A stretch of DNA of 64,000 bases from Anthoceros angustus (lineage: Eukaryota > Streptophyta > Anthocerotopsida > Anthocerotales > Anthocerotaceae): the NCBI GenBank assembly GCA_010909165.1, contig MU008165.1, positions 992,001 to 1,056,000 on the forward strand, written 5' to 3'. The notes beneath the pieces are model-generated. The model saw only the letters and a program-made list of their open reading frames with translations, did no database searches and was not told where the DNA came from. The first letter of the stretch is position 1. The number at the start of each line of letters is the position of its first letter. Position numbers and translations under genes: made by a program. Below, piece after piece: positions 1 through 10,190 of this stretch.

Positions 1-368
1 GGCCATAGAGCCTGAGGACTTGCTGGAGACATGGGCCTCAACCAACCTGCGCCACTCTGTTTGCCCGAGGCGGAGACGGTTGGGGGGGCCGACTCGCCGC
101 TGCATCGGCCAGGCATGGCGGCAATTATGGCAGAATCCCATGTTCATGAACTGCGTGTTCGAGGCGAGGGACAACCCCGGGGGCTCGGGGACACTGCACC
201 ACATCAAAAAGGGGAAGTCCATCTTGCGGATGAGCGAATGTGTGGTGAGTCGCGTGTGTTTGGAGTGTTCATCATAACCTGCAGACCTTTCATTCTAACA
301 CATAGGCCTCGACTCACAGGCACGGTTCTTTGGCTACCTTGTGTACATGGTCTTGTGACCGTGCGTAA

Positions 369-747
369 GTGTCATGCCCCATGGCCAGTGGCCACAATTA
401 CTGCCCGCCCAGCGGCCCGGATGGGCCAGGCGTGCACAAGGTGTGGCAAGATGCGCTGGGCTCATCGTTCTTGAGGAAGGCCTTCAAGTCGGACATGAAA
501 GCCTGCTACTCGGAGGTGATGGGTGTGTTGTCTTTGCTGAAGAAGGCCTCGTGGGCAAGTGCAGACCGTCAACATGCGGCCATCAAGGAGGCGGTTGCCC
601 TCATCACGGCTGGGGACTCGGAGTTTTTTCGACATTTTGCACGGCTTCGTCCTGGACCGCAGTTGGGCATGGAGGTGAGCATGGTGGAGGAGAGGCTAAC
701 TGAGGAGCTCTTGTTTAAAAAGTGCTTGCATGTTGGAGGGCTTGTCG
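369..747 (+). pseudogene. 5' part of an unrecognised gene, split by a copia insertion
   Basis: The frame from about 369 stays open to the insertion point at 747 and resumes in the same frame at 8784, directly after the 3' LTR and the second copy of the 5-bp target duplication. The joined frame has ordinary mixed composition (for example HKVWQDALGSSFLRKAFKSD) rather than low complexity. I do not recognise a domain. An upstream open stretch (2-244, a different frame) ends at a plausible GTGAGT donor and may be an earlier exon, but the joint between 244 and 390 contains stops and cannot be resolved into a sensible intron. It may be a real gene disrupted by the element or an already decayed repeat. 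No function is proposed. Confidence 0.4.
743..747. repeat. Target-site duplication TGTCG, left copy
   Basis: TGTCG directly precedes the 5' LTR, and the same five bases follow the 3' LTR at 8779-8783. Five-base duplications are the rule for Ty1/copia integrases. The match proves that both outer ends of the element are original. Confidence 0.93.
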
Positions 748-1017
748 TGATGAAATATATTAGGTATAGGGCACTATTCACTAGGGCACCTTTACTTAAT
801 GATTATTATATGCCTAGGGCACTAAGTAGTTTTCTTTAGGTGGTTATTTAGGTAGTTAGTTGTTATAACCACTTATGGTTACAACCACTTATAGTTACAA
901 CAACTTATGGTTGTAACCACCGACTCTACCTACTATTTAAACACTCTTGTATTTTCTATTATGTAATGCAACTCTACAAGACTCTTTTGCAAGTGCGTTT
1001 GTGCGTGATTCTCATCA
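748..1017 (+). repeat. 5' LTR of the copia element
   Basis: The LTR is 270 bp with terminal inverted TGATGA/TCATCA. U3 holds a 16-bp motif (GTTRYAAC plus CACTTATR) repeated about 3.5 times at 862-917. A TATA-like CTATTTAAACAC lies downstream of it. The 3' partner at 8512-8778 lacks 3 bp near the start of the motif array and differs at two bases. Confidence 0.93.
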
Positions 1018-1033
1018 TGGTATCGAGCTTGGC
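1018..1033 (+). other. Primer-binding site (tRNA-iMet type)
   Basis: TGGTATCGAGCTTGG directly follows the LTR terminus. Plant copia elements use TGGTATCAGAGC, complementary to the 3' end of initiator tRNA-Met. Here one A is missing after TATC, so the site matches imperfectly. Confidence 0.75.
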
Positions 1034-1829
1034 TCTAGATGCTTGAGCACCTTGCTTGCCTCTTCTTTAGGCATGAATTCTTTTGTGCATTACTAATTTT
1101 GCAGCATGGAATTTTGGCTTGGAGGCAACTTTACAGTTATGCTCAACATCATATTTTTATGATGCACAAATTGTGCATCACTTTCTTGACTCCTTCTCAT
1201 GGGGCAAGGAAGTAGGAGGAGATTGAAGGCTGCATCAAGGAGAATGCATCAAATTATAATAATTCGATAAATTTATAGATCCAATTGAAAGAGATTCTAA
1301 ATTTATTAGCAATTTTATTGGTGCAATCCTTATAAAATCGAGAATCAAGGAGAGTTGATTGAGGTTGCTAAGAGAGATTTACTTACTTGTTTTAGTTTAT
1401 CACAAGTAGAATCTCTAGTTTTAGCACTCCAACACATTCCTAATCTACATCTTTGGTCTGTTGTGATTAGTAGCATGATTCTCTGACCTCTCCTTAAATC
1501 TATCAAAATAGATTCGAACTTAGACATGATGTCATTAGTAGACAATTGTCGTCTTTGGCTCATGCCTTCAATCATTTAGATGGATGCATTGAAGACTTAG
1601 ATACTAAAATGTCTAAAAGTTCCCTGCAGAAATTCACATTTTTACCTGCAGATTCTGTTTTTGATATGATTGGAGCATCGTCTGGTGAAATCTCCTCCAA
1701 GACGCACACGACGTAGTCGTGGTCTTTAAACATCACCGCCATGGCTAGTCGGGAAGATGAGGGAGAGCAACTTGACGAAGAAGTCAACATCAACAAGGAC
1801 CTTATTGAGACCAAATCAATGGTTGTCAA
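1034..1829 (+). other. Copia 5' leader, no ORF supported
   Basis: This AT-rich stretch lies between the primer site and the first recognisable gag text. I see no gene here; open frames on the minus strand are short and lack any family resemblance. Confidence 0.5.
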
Positions 1830-2790
1830 TAATTATGGAGACTTCAAAGAAAAGGATGATTCAATGGCAAGGACTACGGCGTCGCGCTGCGAATGAGGGA
1901 GTATTATGAACCGTGACCTATGGGATATTGTCGGAGCCTTAGAGCGCCCAAGATGGGGTCGACAAAACGCACTGGATGCGAAGGATGAGAGAGCCAGGAT
2001 ATGATTATCGGTGGTCTCTCTCTCCATATGGTACGGCAAATCAGCGAGGCAGGATCCTCCAAGGAAATGTGGGATCACCTCGCACAATTATACTCCTCCA
2101 AGGATGTTATGAGTCCGATGACTACTCGTAACTTCCACAACCTTAAGATGAGGGAATCGACACCATTGAACACCATATTAGTGCTTTTCGAATGGCAAGA
2201 TCCCAACTTGAAGTCGCTTCAACTCCAAGCTCTCCGAGTTAACATGCTTTGTTGCATTATTATCCTCTCTTCCATCCTCCTATAGATCATTTGTGACAAC
2301 TCAAAATGTCAGTATTGAGAACAGCCCGAAAAATATGGACAAGCATGATACCTTGGACATAAGTATAAATGAGTTGATCGGAGCATTGATACAGGAGGAG
2401 TCCAATGACGCCAAGACTCACGAACTAGCCGGGCAGCAAGTGATGTACAGGAAGAGGCAGAGGAAGTGGTCGCGGTCGAGGCCGCAAACGGACCTCCTTC
2501 CACTAAGCCCGCCACTTCATCCAGCTTCTGGAGCTTCTCCGCCTTCTTCTACACCGCAAGAGGTAATAAGAAGACGGAATTATTTGCAATTGGTGCGTAA
2601 TCCCAAATCACATGGAGAAGGACTGCGAAGGAAGAAAATGGTGAGCCTAGGAAAGAGGCCTCACCGCGCACATGTTCGTGAAGAAACCATCCTCTTCAAC
2701 TCCTTCGCCTTACAGATGCCCGCATCCTCCTACAAATCAATTCGTACCTTGATAGTGGAGCTACCTCACACATCATGACAAAGACTCCTT
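1830..2790 (+). pseudogene. Degenerate copia gag with CCHC knuckle and protease start
   Basis: Frame fragments carry copia gag signatures: a KEMWDHLAQLYSS segment near 2065-2105, a segment resembling the SLPxSY motif near 2265-2300 in a shifted frame, and a late gag IGALIQEE helix near 2380. A zinc knuckle with the spacing C-X2-C-X4-H-X4-C is encoded at 2585-2626. The aspartic protease motif DSGATSHI follows at about 2751-2774. These parts lie in different frames and are separated by stops, so no Gag product is expected from this copy. Confidence 0.8.
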
Positions 2791-3036
2791 TGAGTCATAT
2801 TCCCCAACCACAGGACACCGATCGTCCTCTTGGGTGATGATCACAACCTCCCAATAGCGGTGCAGTTCGGGTTGTCCTCGATGTTCCACAGTCGACTCTT
2901 CACTTACGCCATGTCCTTCATGTACCAGCCATGTGTAAAAATCTAGTCTCGCTAGTTTATGTCATGCACATACTATGCAAGTCACACTTTATGCGATAGT
3001 TGTCTTATTTCATACACCTCCAATAAGTCACATGCC

Positions 3037-3817
3037 ATCTGCATAGGCATACTAGAAGATGGGCTATACAAACTTTCAGCTCAAGTGGGTCCCACACATT
3101 CCATCAATGTCGCGTCCCCAATTCGCACCACCCAGCCATACCATGTTGTGGCATTGTCGTCTCGGTCATCCTAATAGCCAAAAATTAGTACAAATGTCTA
3201 AGGCGGAAATCTATACACCGCCTTCTCAAATTCAACACCTTCCATGGTGTGAGACTTGTGTCATTACCAAAGACATCAAGCCCCTTCCGAACATCTCTCC
3301 ACAGAGGCGACATCTCCTCTAGAGCTTGTTCATACAGACATTTGTGGCCCTATCTCTACACCTTCCTTCGGTAGCGATATTTTTGACCTTCATCGAGACT
3401 ACTCCCGCTTTACACTCACCTATATCCTTAATCACAAGGGTGATACTTATCATTTCTTCAAGGACTATATGGCTGGCGGAGAGATTGAGAGAAGAAACTC
3501 AAGACCTTACGTTGACAATGGTGGCGAGTTTACTTCTAAGCTTTGAGGACTTTTGCCGAGCTCAAGGTATAGCTCAACAACTCACTGTTGTATACACTCC
3601 TCAACAAAATGGCGTAGCTGAAAATAAAAATCTGCGCCTTCAAGAGATCACCGGCTGCTTGTTAACCCAAGCAAATTTACCCAAAGTATATTGGGCTGAG
3701 GCACTCCTCACAGCCACATATCTCATGAATCGACTGCCCACTTCTGCAGTCAAAGGTATGACACCTTACGAAGCCTTTATTGGCAAGAAGCCTTCTATTG
3801 ATCATCTCGCATTTTGG
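3037..3817 (+). repeat. Integrase tandem duplication, copy 1 (781 bp)
   Basis: The segment starting ATCTGCATAGGCATACTAG recurs after exactly 781 bp at 3818. Copy 1 runs into copy 2 within the text GATCATCTCGCATTTTGGAT. The true downstream pol sequence follows only copy 2. The copies differ by several 1-4 base lesions, most of them in copy 2. Confidence 0.9.
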
Positions 3818-4590
3818 ATCTGCATAGGCATACTAGAAGATGGGCTATACAAACTTTCAGCTCAAGTGGGTCCCACACATTCCATCAATGTCGCGTCCCC
3901 AATTCGCACCACCCAGCCATACCATGTTGTGGCATTGTCGTCTCGGTCATCCTAATAGCCAAAAATTAGTACAAATGTCTAAGGCGGAAATCTATACACC
4001 GCCTTCTCAAATTCAACACCTTCCATGGTGTGAGACTTGTGTCATTACCAAAGACATCAAGCCCCTTCCGAACATCTCTCCACAGAGGCGACATCTCCTC
4101 TAGAGCTTGTTCATACAGACATTTGTGGCCCTATCTCTACACCTTCCTTCGGTAGCGATATTTTTGACCTTCATCGACGACTACTCCCGCTTTACACTCA
4201 CCTATATCCTTAATCACAAGGGTGATACTTATCATTTCTTCAAGGACTATATGGCTGGCGGAGAGATTGAGAGAAGAAACTCAAGACCTTACGTTGACAA
4301 TGGTGGCGAGTTTACTTCTAAACAGTTTGAGGACTTTTGAGCTCAAGGTATAGCTCAACAACTCACCGTTGTATACACTCCTCAACAAAATGGCGTGGCT
4401 GAAAATAAAAATCTGCGCCTTCAAGAGATCACCGCTTGTTAACCCAAGCAAATTTACCCAAAGTATATTTGAGGCACTCCTCACGACCACATATCTCATG
4501 AATCGATTGCCCACTTGCGGTCAAGGTATGACACCTTACGAAGCCTTTGGCAAGAAGCCTTCTATTGATCATCTCGCATTTTTGGATCTC
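3818..4590 (+). repeat. Integrase tandem duplication, copy 2
   Basis: This near-identical repeat of 3037-3817 is shortened by small deletions at former CTG/CAG/CCG positions, for example where copy 1 reads TTGGGCTGAGG and copy 2 reads TTTGAGG. It continues into normal downstream pol sequence. Confidence 0.9.
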
Positions 4591-6058
4591 CGGCATATGT
4601 TTTTATCCCTAAAGCATTGCGTAAGAAGTTAGATCTGAAGGCGGCCAGATATACTTTTATTGGTTATACGGAAGGCATCAAGGGCTATAAATTATTTGAT
4701 CCTTCCACCCAAAAGCTCCTTTACGCTCGCAACGTCACTTTTCATGAACATTCCCTATTTTCTCCTTCAGTGGGAGCTCCTCCGCCTCCCCATCCTTCAT
4801 TTGCTGATGCGGAGCCTAAATGTTCTTCTTTTGATACTAGTGACTACATTATGGACTTCCCTGTTCCTGCTCTCCGTGTCCCTTCCGATGGACCTATTAT
4901 GCGAGGAGGAGGAGTTAGCCCCTTCTTACGTCCCGACTCACCTTCATTAGATACCGAGGAACCTCAACATTTTGAGGATATTCACGATGATCCGGACGAA
5001 CCCGAGCGTGACCACAGTATTTAGTTGAGGACCCTCCTCGTGAATCAACCCTTCTTGAAGACGAAGACGAGCAACGCACAAAGGTACAATCTCGTAACTG
5101 CACCAACCATCCTCGGTCCTGCAGTTGGAAGGAGCCTCCTTTGGGATACCTAGCTACTTAGCCGTATATCGCAACTATTGACCCAAGAACCCACTACTCT
5201 CAAACAAGCCTTCTCATCCCCGAAAAGGACTTATGGAAGGCAGAGATTCTGAATATGACTCCTTGATCAAGAATTCTACATGGAATCGTCAAACCCCTAA
5301 GGGAGGAAGATAGTGACAAGCAAATGGGCATTTAAAATCAAGAGAAAAGGAGATAGTTCCATTGAAAGATATAAGGCACGTCTAGTAGCGAGGCTTTACA
5401 CAAATTCTGGCCTAGACTACGTACCTTGGGCCACTTATGCCCTAGCCAAATTTGCTAGCCTTGAATGATATTTGCCTTATCGCGATGATCTTGAACTCCA
5501 TATGATGGATGTAAAGACAGCATATTTACATGGGCATCTACAAGAAGAAATATACATGAAACAACCTGAGGGTTATGAGGTTAAAGGCAAAGAAGATTTG
5601 GTGTGTAAGCTTATTAAATGTATCTACGGATTGAAGCAATCCGGTAAGGAATGGAACACCGTAATACATATTAAGCTTATTAAACGAGGTTTTAGACAAG
5701 CAAGATTCTTGCATGTATATCTTAATCTGGAAAAGAGATAATTTACCTCTTACTCTACCGACGTATTTATGGCTTCCTCTTCATCCTCTCTCCTAGCCGA
5801 GATTAAAGCTTGGTTAAGAAGTCATTTTGAAATGACCGATCTTGGAGAGTCGACTTACACTTGGTGTTAATATTATGAGAGATAGAAGCAGTAAGACTTT
5901 AAGCGTTTTTCAAACAAAATTATTAAGGAAAGCTTAATCAAATTTGAATTAGAAGACGCTAAACTCCTTTTGCTAGTGGGTTACGACTCACGTTGGAAAT
6001 GAGTCCTAAAACAGATGCAGATAAGTTACAGATGTCAGCAGTTCCTTATCGACATGCT

Positions 6059-6295
6059 GTTGGCACACTTATATATTTGAGCAACTTCACCAGGCTTGAC
6101 ATAGCTTTTGAAGTTAGTGTTTGTTCACAATTTTTGGAGAATCCTGGTCGTGAACATTGGGCATCTGTCAAACGTATATTTAGGTACCTTAAGGGTACAA
6201 TGAATACAGGATTAGTTTATCAACATACACCAAGTATGAACAAACCAATATTAACGGCATATGCTGATGCCGACTATGCTGGTGATCGACATCTT
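6059..6295 (+). repeat. RNase H tandem duplication, copy 1 (237 bp)
   Basis: The segment starting GTTGGCACACTTATATATTT recurs 237 bp later. This copy keeps the longer open frame and the YADADYAGD motif. Confidence 0.88.
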
Positions 6296-6515
6296 GTTGG
6301 CACACTTATATATTTGAGCAACTTCACTAGGCGACATAGCTTTTGAAGTTAGTGCTTGTTCACAATTTTGGAGAATCGGTCGTGAACATTGGGCATCTCA
6401 AACGTATATTTAGGTACCTTAAGGGTACAATGAATACGATTAGTTTATCAACATACACCAAGTATGAACAAACCAATATTAACGGCATATCGATGCCGAC
6501 TATCTTTGTGATCCC
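6296..6515 (+). repeat. RNase H tandem duplication, copy 2
   Basis: This copy is about 17 bases shorter than copy 1. Differences fall at CAGG, CCTGG, TCTGT, ACAGG, GCTGA and GCTGG of copy 1. It continues into the C-terminal RNase H text. Confidence 0.88.
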
Positions 6516-6915
6516 GACACACGGCGATCGATGTCGGCTATGTACTTATGCTATGCAAAGCTCCCATATCATGGTCAAGTAAGAAACAAACGACCATTGC
6601 CCTTTCAAGCACCGAGTCGAGTATAGAGTACTAACCTCGGTTGCCAAGGATATTGTATGGAGTAGGTTAGCCTTAAGTGAGCTCAATCACACACAAGACA
6701 ACCCTACACCTCTATGTTGATAGTCAAGGAGCCATAGCATTAGCCGAAATCTGCTTTCCATTCTAGGACTAAACACATAGTCGAATACCATTACATTAGA
6801 GAAATGTTGGGAAATAAAACTATTGATATTAGTTATATTCAAACTCGGGATAACGCAGATTTATTCACAAAGTCCCTTGGTCGGAATTACATATTAAACA
6901 TATGAAGACCTTAGG

Positions 6916-8511
6916 TATATTAGATACCAAGTCAATACCAACCTAACCAAGAAGATCGCTACTATCTCGATTAAGTTAACCTTATTTCTTCAAGCCCATT
7001 TCTTAACTACATATTCCATTTCCTCTTCAATTTCTAAATGGTCTTCGTAGTATTCCCCAAAGATCCTTGCTAAGTGCCCAAGCATCCTAAACCATAGTGC
7101 AAGAAGGGTCAAAATAATATTTCTTTATTATAACTTTTGCTTATTGAGAACACTTACTATAGATGTGCTTAGTGTGTCCTCGAACTCCTTACGCTCGAAC
7201 CTAGTCACACCATGTGGATTCCGTAATTTGGTACACATATTCAACTGGAGGGTTAGAAGCCGCATAATCTCCGGGCACACTATGTAAGTGGTAGTGGTCA
7301 ATCCACCTTCGTGCATGCACTGCTAGCTTGGACTTCCTTGCAATATAGCTTGGACTCGGCTTAATGGGTGGATCACAAGTCTTAGGAGACTTGCCCTTGC
7401 ATAAATTTTCTTCAAGAAAATCAGATCAATTTCGTGAATCGTGAGTGGAACATTTCAGCACGTATGAGCATATGTGGGCATGAAAGTTGGTTCCTACCTT
7501 TGCTATTAGATTCTTCATGAAGGTTATCAGCTATATTTTTCACGACGATGATATCTCGATTACACCAACGTGCACGAGAGGTGTGTTGTGATGAAGATCA
7601 ATTGTCGGCATTCCACTGCCATTCGCGATTCAACCCATGTTTTCATATACGAAGTTCAAAATTTGAGGCTTCACCATCCACGAGGTTCCAATTACATCAC
7701 GTTGTTGTTTCCAATGGTATAGTCATGGCGGCCATCTTCCACAGCTACGATGCCGTGCCTTCGCTTGACCTTATGATATGTGAATTTCCAGCCACTTTAG
7801 GAAACAGATGGATATCGCCATGATTGCATCGGTGGCAATCTGCTTATTCTTCCTTGTGGTGCTGCAAAGCACACGCAATGCCGTTGTGGTATGAAATTGT
7901 GGTCCGCAATGGAAGGAATCCTCCCCAACGGGACTGGTGTTGTAGGAGGTCGGAGGATCTTTTTGCAAATTCAGCAGTTCCTTCTGGATGCGTTTCCCCG
8001 CCATGGATGTCCTGTGAGCACAGCCTAAGGGCGCCCTGTTTGGAGGGGAGAACACAAGCAGACAATGGCCGCAATGGCCGCAACAGCAGGAAGGTATGAA
8101 GACGAGGTATCAGCAATCAAGCCCCACACATGCAGGAAACTGCCAGCTATTTGCTGCACTAGAACTCTAGGCCTGGGCGCCCCTCTGGAAATGGTCGACA
8201 GCAGGAAAAATCGGCTGGCGACGGCGCACCAGGGGGCAGAAGCGCGAGCTGGCTCCGCCGTCCGCCATAGCCGCGACGCGGATGGCTGCTCGGTGGACGA
8301 CGGCGGCGAACCGCCAAGCCCGTCCGTTAAGTTTTCTTTTCGGCATTTTCATTTTAAAAATATTTTCCTATTTTCTTATATAGGTTATTTCCTTTATGTT
8401 TTTAAATTAATTTTGCTTAAGGTCTAGTCTTCAGTTTTAGGCCTATTTTGGCTCATTTTGAAGCTAGAAAAATCCTCTATTTTGTCACCCATAGTTCACA
8501 GTGAGTGGGAG
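6916..8511 (+). other. Long region between pol and the 3' LTR, of unclear origin
   Basis: Copia elements usually have a short stretch between pol and the 3' LTR; here about 1.6 kb remains. The first 600 bp are AT-rich without an ORF. From about 7700 the composition becomes GC-richer and gene-like. A 28-residue open stretch at 7808-7891 begins MDIAMIASVAICLFFLVV, which looks like an N-terminal membrane anchor, and then stops. A further open stretch lies at 8065-8427. No family is recognised. A purine-rich GAGTGGGAG ends the region at 8511 and fits a polypurine tract. Host sequence captured by the element is possible but unproven. Confidence 0.4.
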
Positions 8512-8778
8512 TGATGAAATATATTAGGTATAGGGCACTATTCACTAGGGCACCTTTACTTAATGATTATTATATGCCTAGGGCACTAAGTAGTTTTCTT
8601 TAGGTGGTTATTTAGGTTAGTTGTTATAACCACTTATGGTTATAAACACTTATAGTTACAACAACTTATGGTTGTAACCACCGACTCTACCTACTATTTA
8701 AACACTCTTGTATTTTCTATTATGTAATGCAACTCTACAAGACTCTTTTGCAAGTGCGTTTGTGCGTGATTCTCATCA
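8512..8778 (+). repeat. 3' LTR of the copia element
   Basis: This 267-bp copy of the 5' LTR has the same TGATGA...TCATCA termini. It is followed at 8779-8783 by the target duplication TGTCG. Confidence 0.93.
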
Positions 8779-8783
8779 TGTCG

Positions 8784-9106
8784 GGGACGGGTTCAGACTC
8801 GTGGTGCACAGCTTGGACGCTCGGGCGGTGATGCCGATTGTGAACTTGCTATCTTTGGAGGTGGTCAGTTTTTTTTTCTCCGGTGCTCAAGGATGTACAG
8901 CAGATGACTTCCTGAACGGGACTTCCTTTGAGGCATGCACCACGGAGCTGAAGAGCATGTTCGTCGCGACAGTGCGGAGGGTGTCTTTTGCGGACAGAGC
9001 GAAGCTGTACACCTTCATAACGGACCGCGTGTTCTTTGGGGAGGGGGCGCCAATTGTGGTGTTTGAAGTACCATTGATGGCGGAGGATGACTCCCCACGC
9101 CCATGA
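8784..9106 (+). pseudogene. 3' part of the unrecognised gene split by the copia element
   Basis: The frame continues that of 369-747 once the element and one TGTCG copy are ignored. It begins GDGFRLVVHSLDARAVMPIV and ends at TGA 9104-9106. Composition is mixed, with no membrane segment and no motif I can name. A pyrimidine-rich stretch followed by CAG near 8875-8900 could be part of an intron. The two halves together would give about 230 residues, without a defined N terminus. Confidence 0.4.
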
Positions 9107-10190
9107 CGCGGGACATTGCTCCTTCCATTGTATGACTCCGAGGACACTATGTGCGCGAGGGTGCTGACTGCCATTTCTCACAACACGGTTTATGGCATGG
9201 CCTAGCCTAGGTTGCCGAACCATTGTAGGGAGGTGTCGAAGTCGGTGTGTGATGGGTGATGTGAAGTTGGGAGTGTGCACTTCCTGTTTTCGAAATGCCA
9301 TCTTCTTGGTGAATATCGATCAGCTACGAATTGCGTTTTCATTGACTCCGGTGTTTGGATGTGAGTATGTGGGGCCGAATCAGGTCGCTTGTGCATAGAA
9401 CACGAGAGGCAAATTAATGCACCCGCTGCGCTGGACGAGGACAACGTAACGGTGCGTGCAGGTATCTTAATGTCTGGCAGGAGGAGCAATCACAGCGCAT
9501 CGGTGAAGGCGGCCGCGGCAGTGGCGGAACAGAATATTGTGGACGAGAAATCGCGATGCCCGGCCTATGCAATTTTCACCGGGAGGGGAAGAGTCCATAC
9601 GCGCCGCAGTTGTAGGTAGACTCCATCCACGGGCGAGAGTCCGAGTTGAAGAAATCGTGGAACCATGGCCGGGTCATCGGGGAGAGCTGGCGGCCGTTAC
9701 AGCCGAGGGCGCGACGCCAATCGATGAATTCACATGGGTAGAGGCCGAGGCGGTTCTTGAGGAGGGGCAAAGGCTCGGGGAGGGGGTGGAAAACATTCAT
9801 TGACACCGGGGAATGAAGTCACGAGGCGGCGCGGCTGGCGCGGCTGGTTTTGCAGGTTGGGGCCACAGCGGGCGGCGCGTCGCGAAGGGCGACGCACGAA
9901 GCGTGGGATGGGGATGGCGCGGCAGGGGACGCGCATACGCGGATGACCGCGAACAAGAGGGCGAGGACAACGTAACGGTGCGTGCACGGGTGGAACCATG
10001 GCGGGACATGATCGAGCATATCTTGGAGGGCGACGCACGAAGCGTGGGATGGGGATGGCGGGACATGATCGAGCATATCTTGGAGGGCAGATTGGAGGAG
10101 GCAAGGGCTGCGGGATTGGACTCATGGGTGGTTTTGGTGCGTGCACGGGGTGGAACCATGCCAGCAGTGGAGGATGCCCCGGATGAGAGG
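9107..10190 (+). repeat. GC-rich patch with duplicated segments
   Basis: Several blocks occur twice. GAGGACAACGTAACGGTGCG lies near 9437 and 9962. GGCGACGCACGAAGCGTGGG lies near 9889 and 10030. CGGGACATGATCGAGCATAT lies near 10003 and 10061. GGGTGGAACCATG occurs in three places. The repeats keep an open frame on the plus strand (9813-10310) that ends in copia-gag-like text. This looks like locally rearranged DNA upstream of, or within, the second copia element. No gene is recognised. Confidence 0.6.

Larger units (their letters stand above)
2791..6915 (+). pseudogene. Degenerate copia pol: integrase, reverse transcriptase, RNase H
   Basis: The GAG-pre-integrase motif (LWHCRLGHPN, CETC) appears at about 3150-3265. 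The integrase core with VHTDICGP and VDNGGEF follows at 3330-3540. The whole integrase block is repeated in tandem downstream. Reverse transcriptase text is visible at 5320-5690 (KARLVAR, MDVKTAYLHG, CLIKCIYGLKQS-like); the catalytic YVDD box is not recognisable after 5700. RNase H with YADADYAGD lies at 6258-6285 and its last conserved part at 6750-6900. Many frame changes and stops make this non-coding. Family assignment is firm; activity is excluded for this copy. Confidence 0.88.
748..8778 (+). mobile_element. Ty1/copia LTR retrotransposon, complete ends, degenerate interior
   Basis: The element is bounded by near-identical LTRs (748-1017 and 8512-8778) that begin TGATGA and end TCATCA, and is flanked by TGTCG duplications. 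Internal order is gag, CCHC knuckle, protease, GAG-pre-integrase, integrase, reverse transcriptase, RNase H; integrase before reverse transcriptase defines Ty1/copia. A methionyl-tRNA-type primer site follows the 5' LTR and a purine-rich stretch precedes the 3' LTR. The LTRs differ by about two substitutions and a 3-bp indel, which suggests a recent insertion. In contrast, pol contains frameshifts, stops and two internal tandem duplications. Either the inserted RNA was already defective and was copied in trans, or part of the damage is an assembly artefact. Confidence 0.93.
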
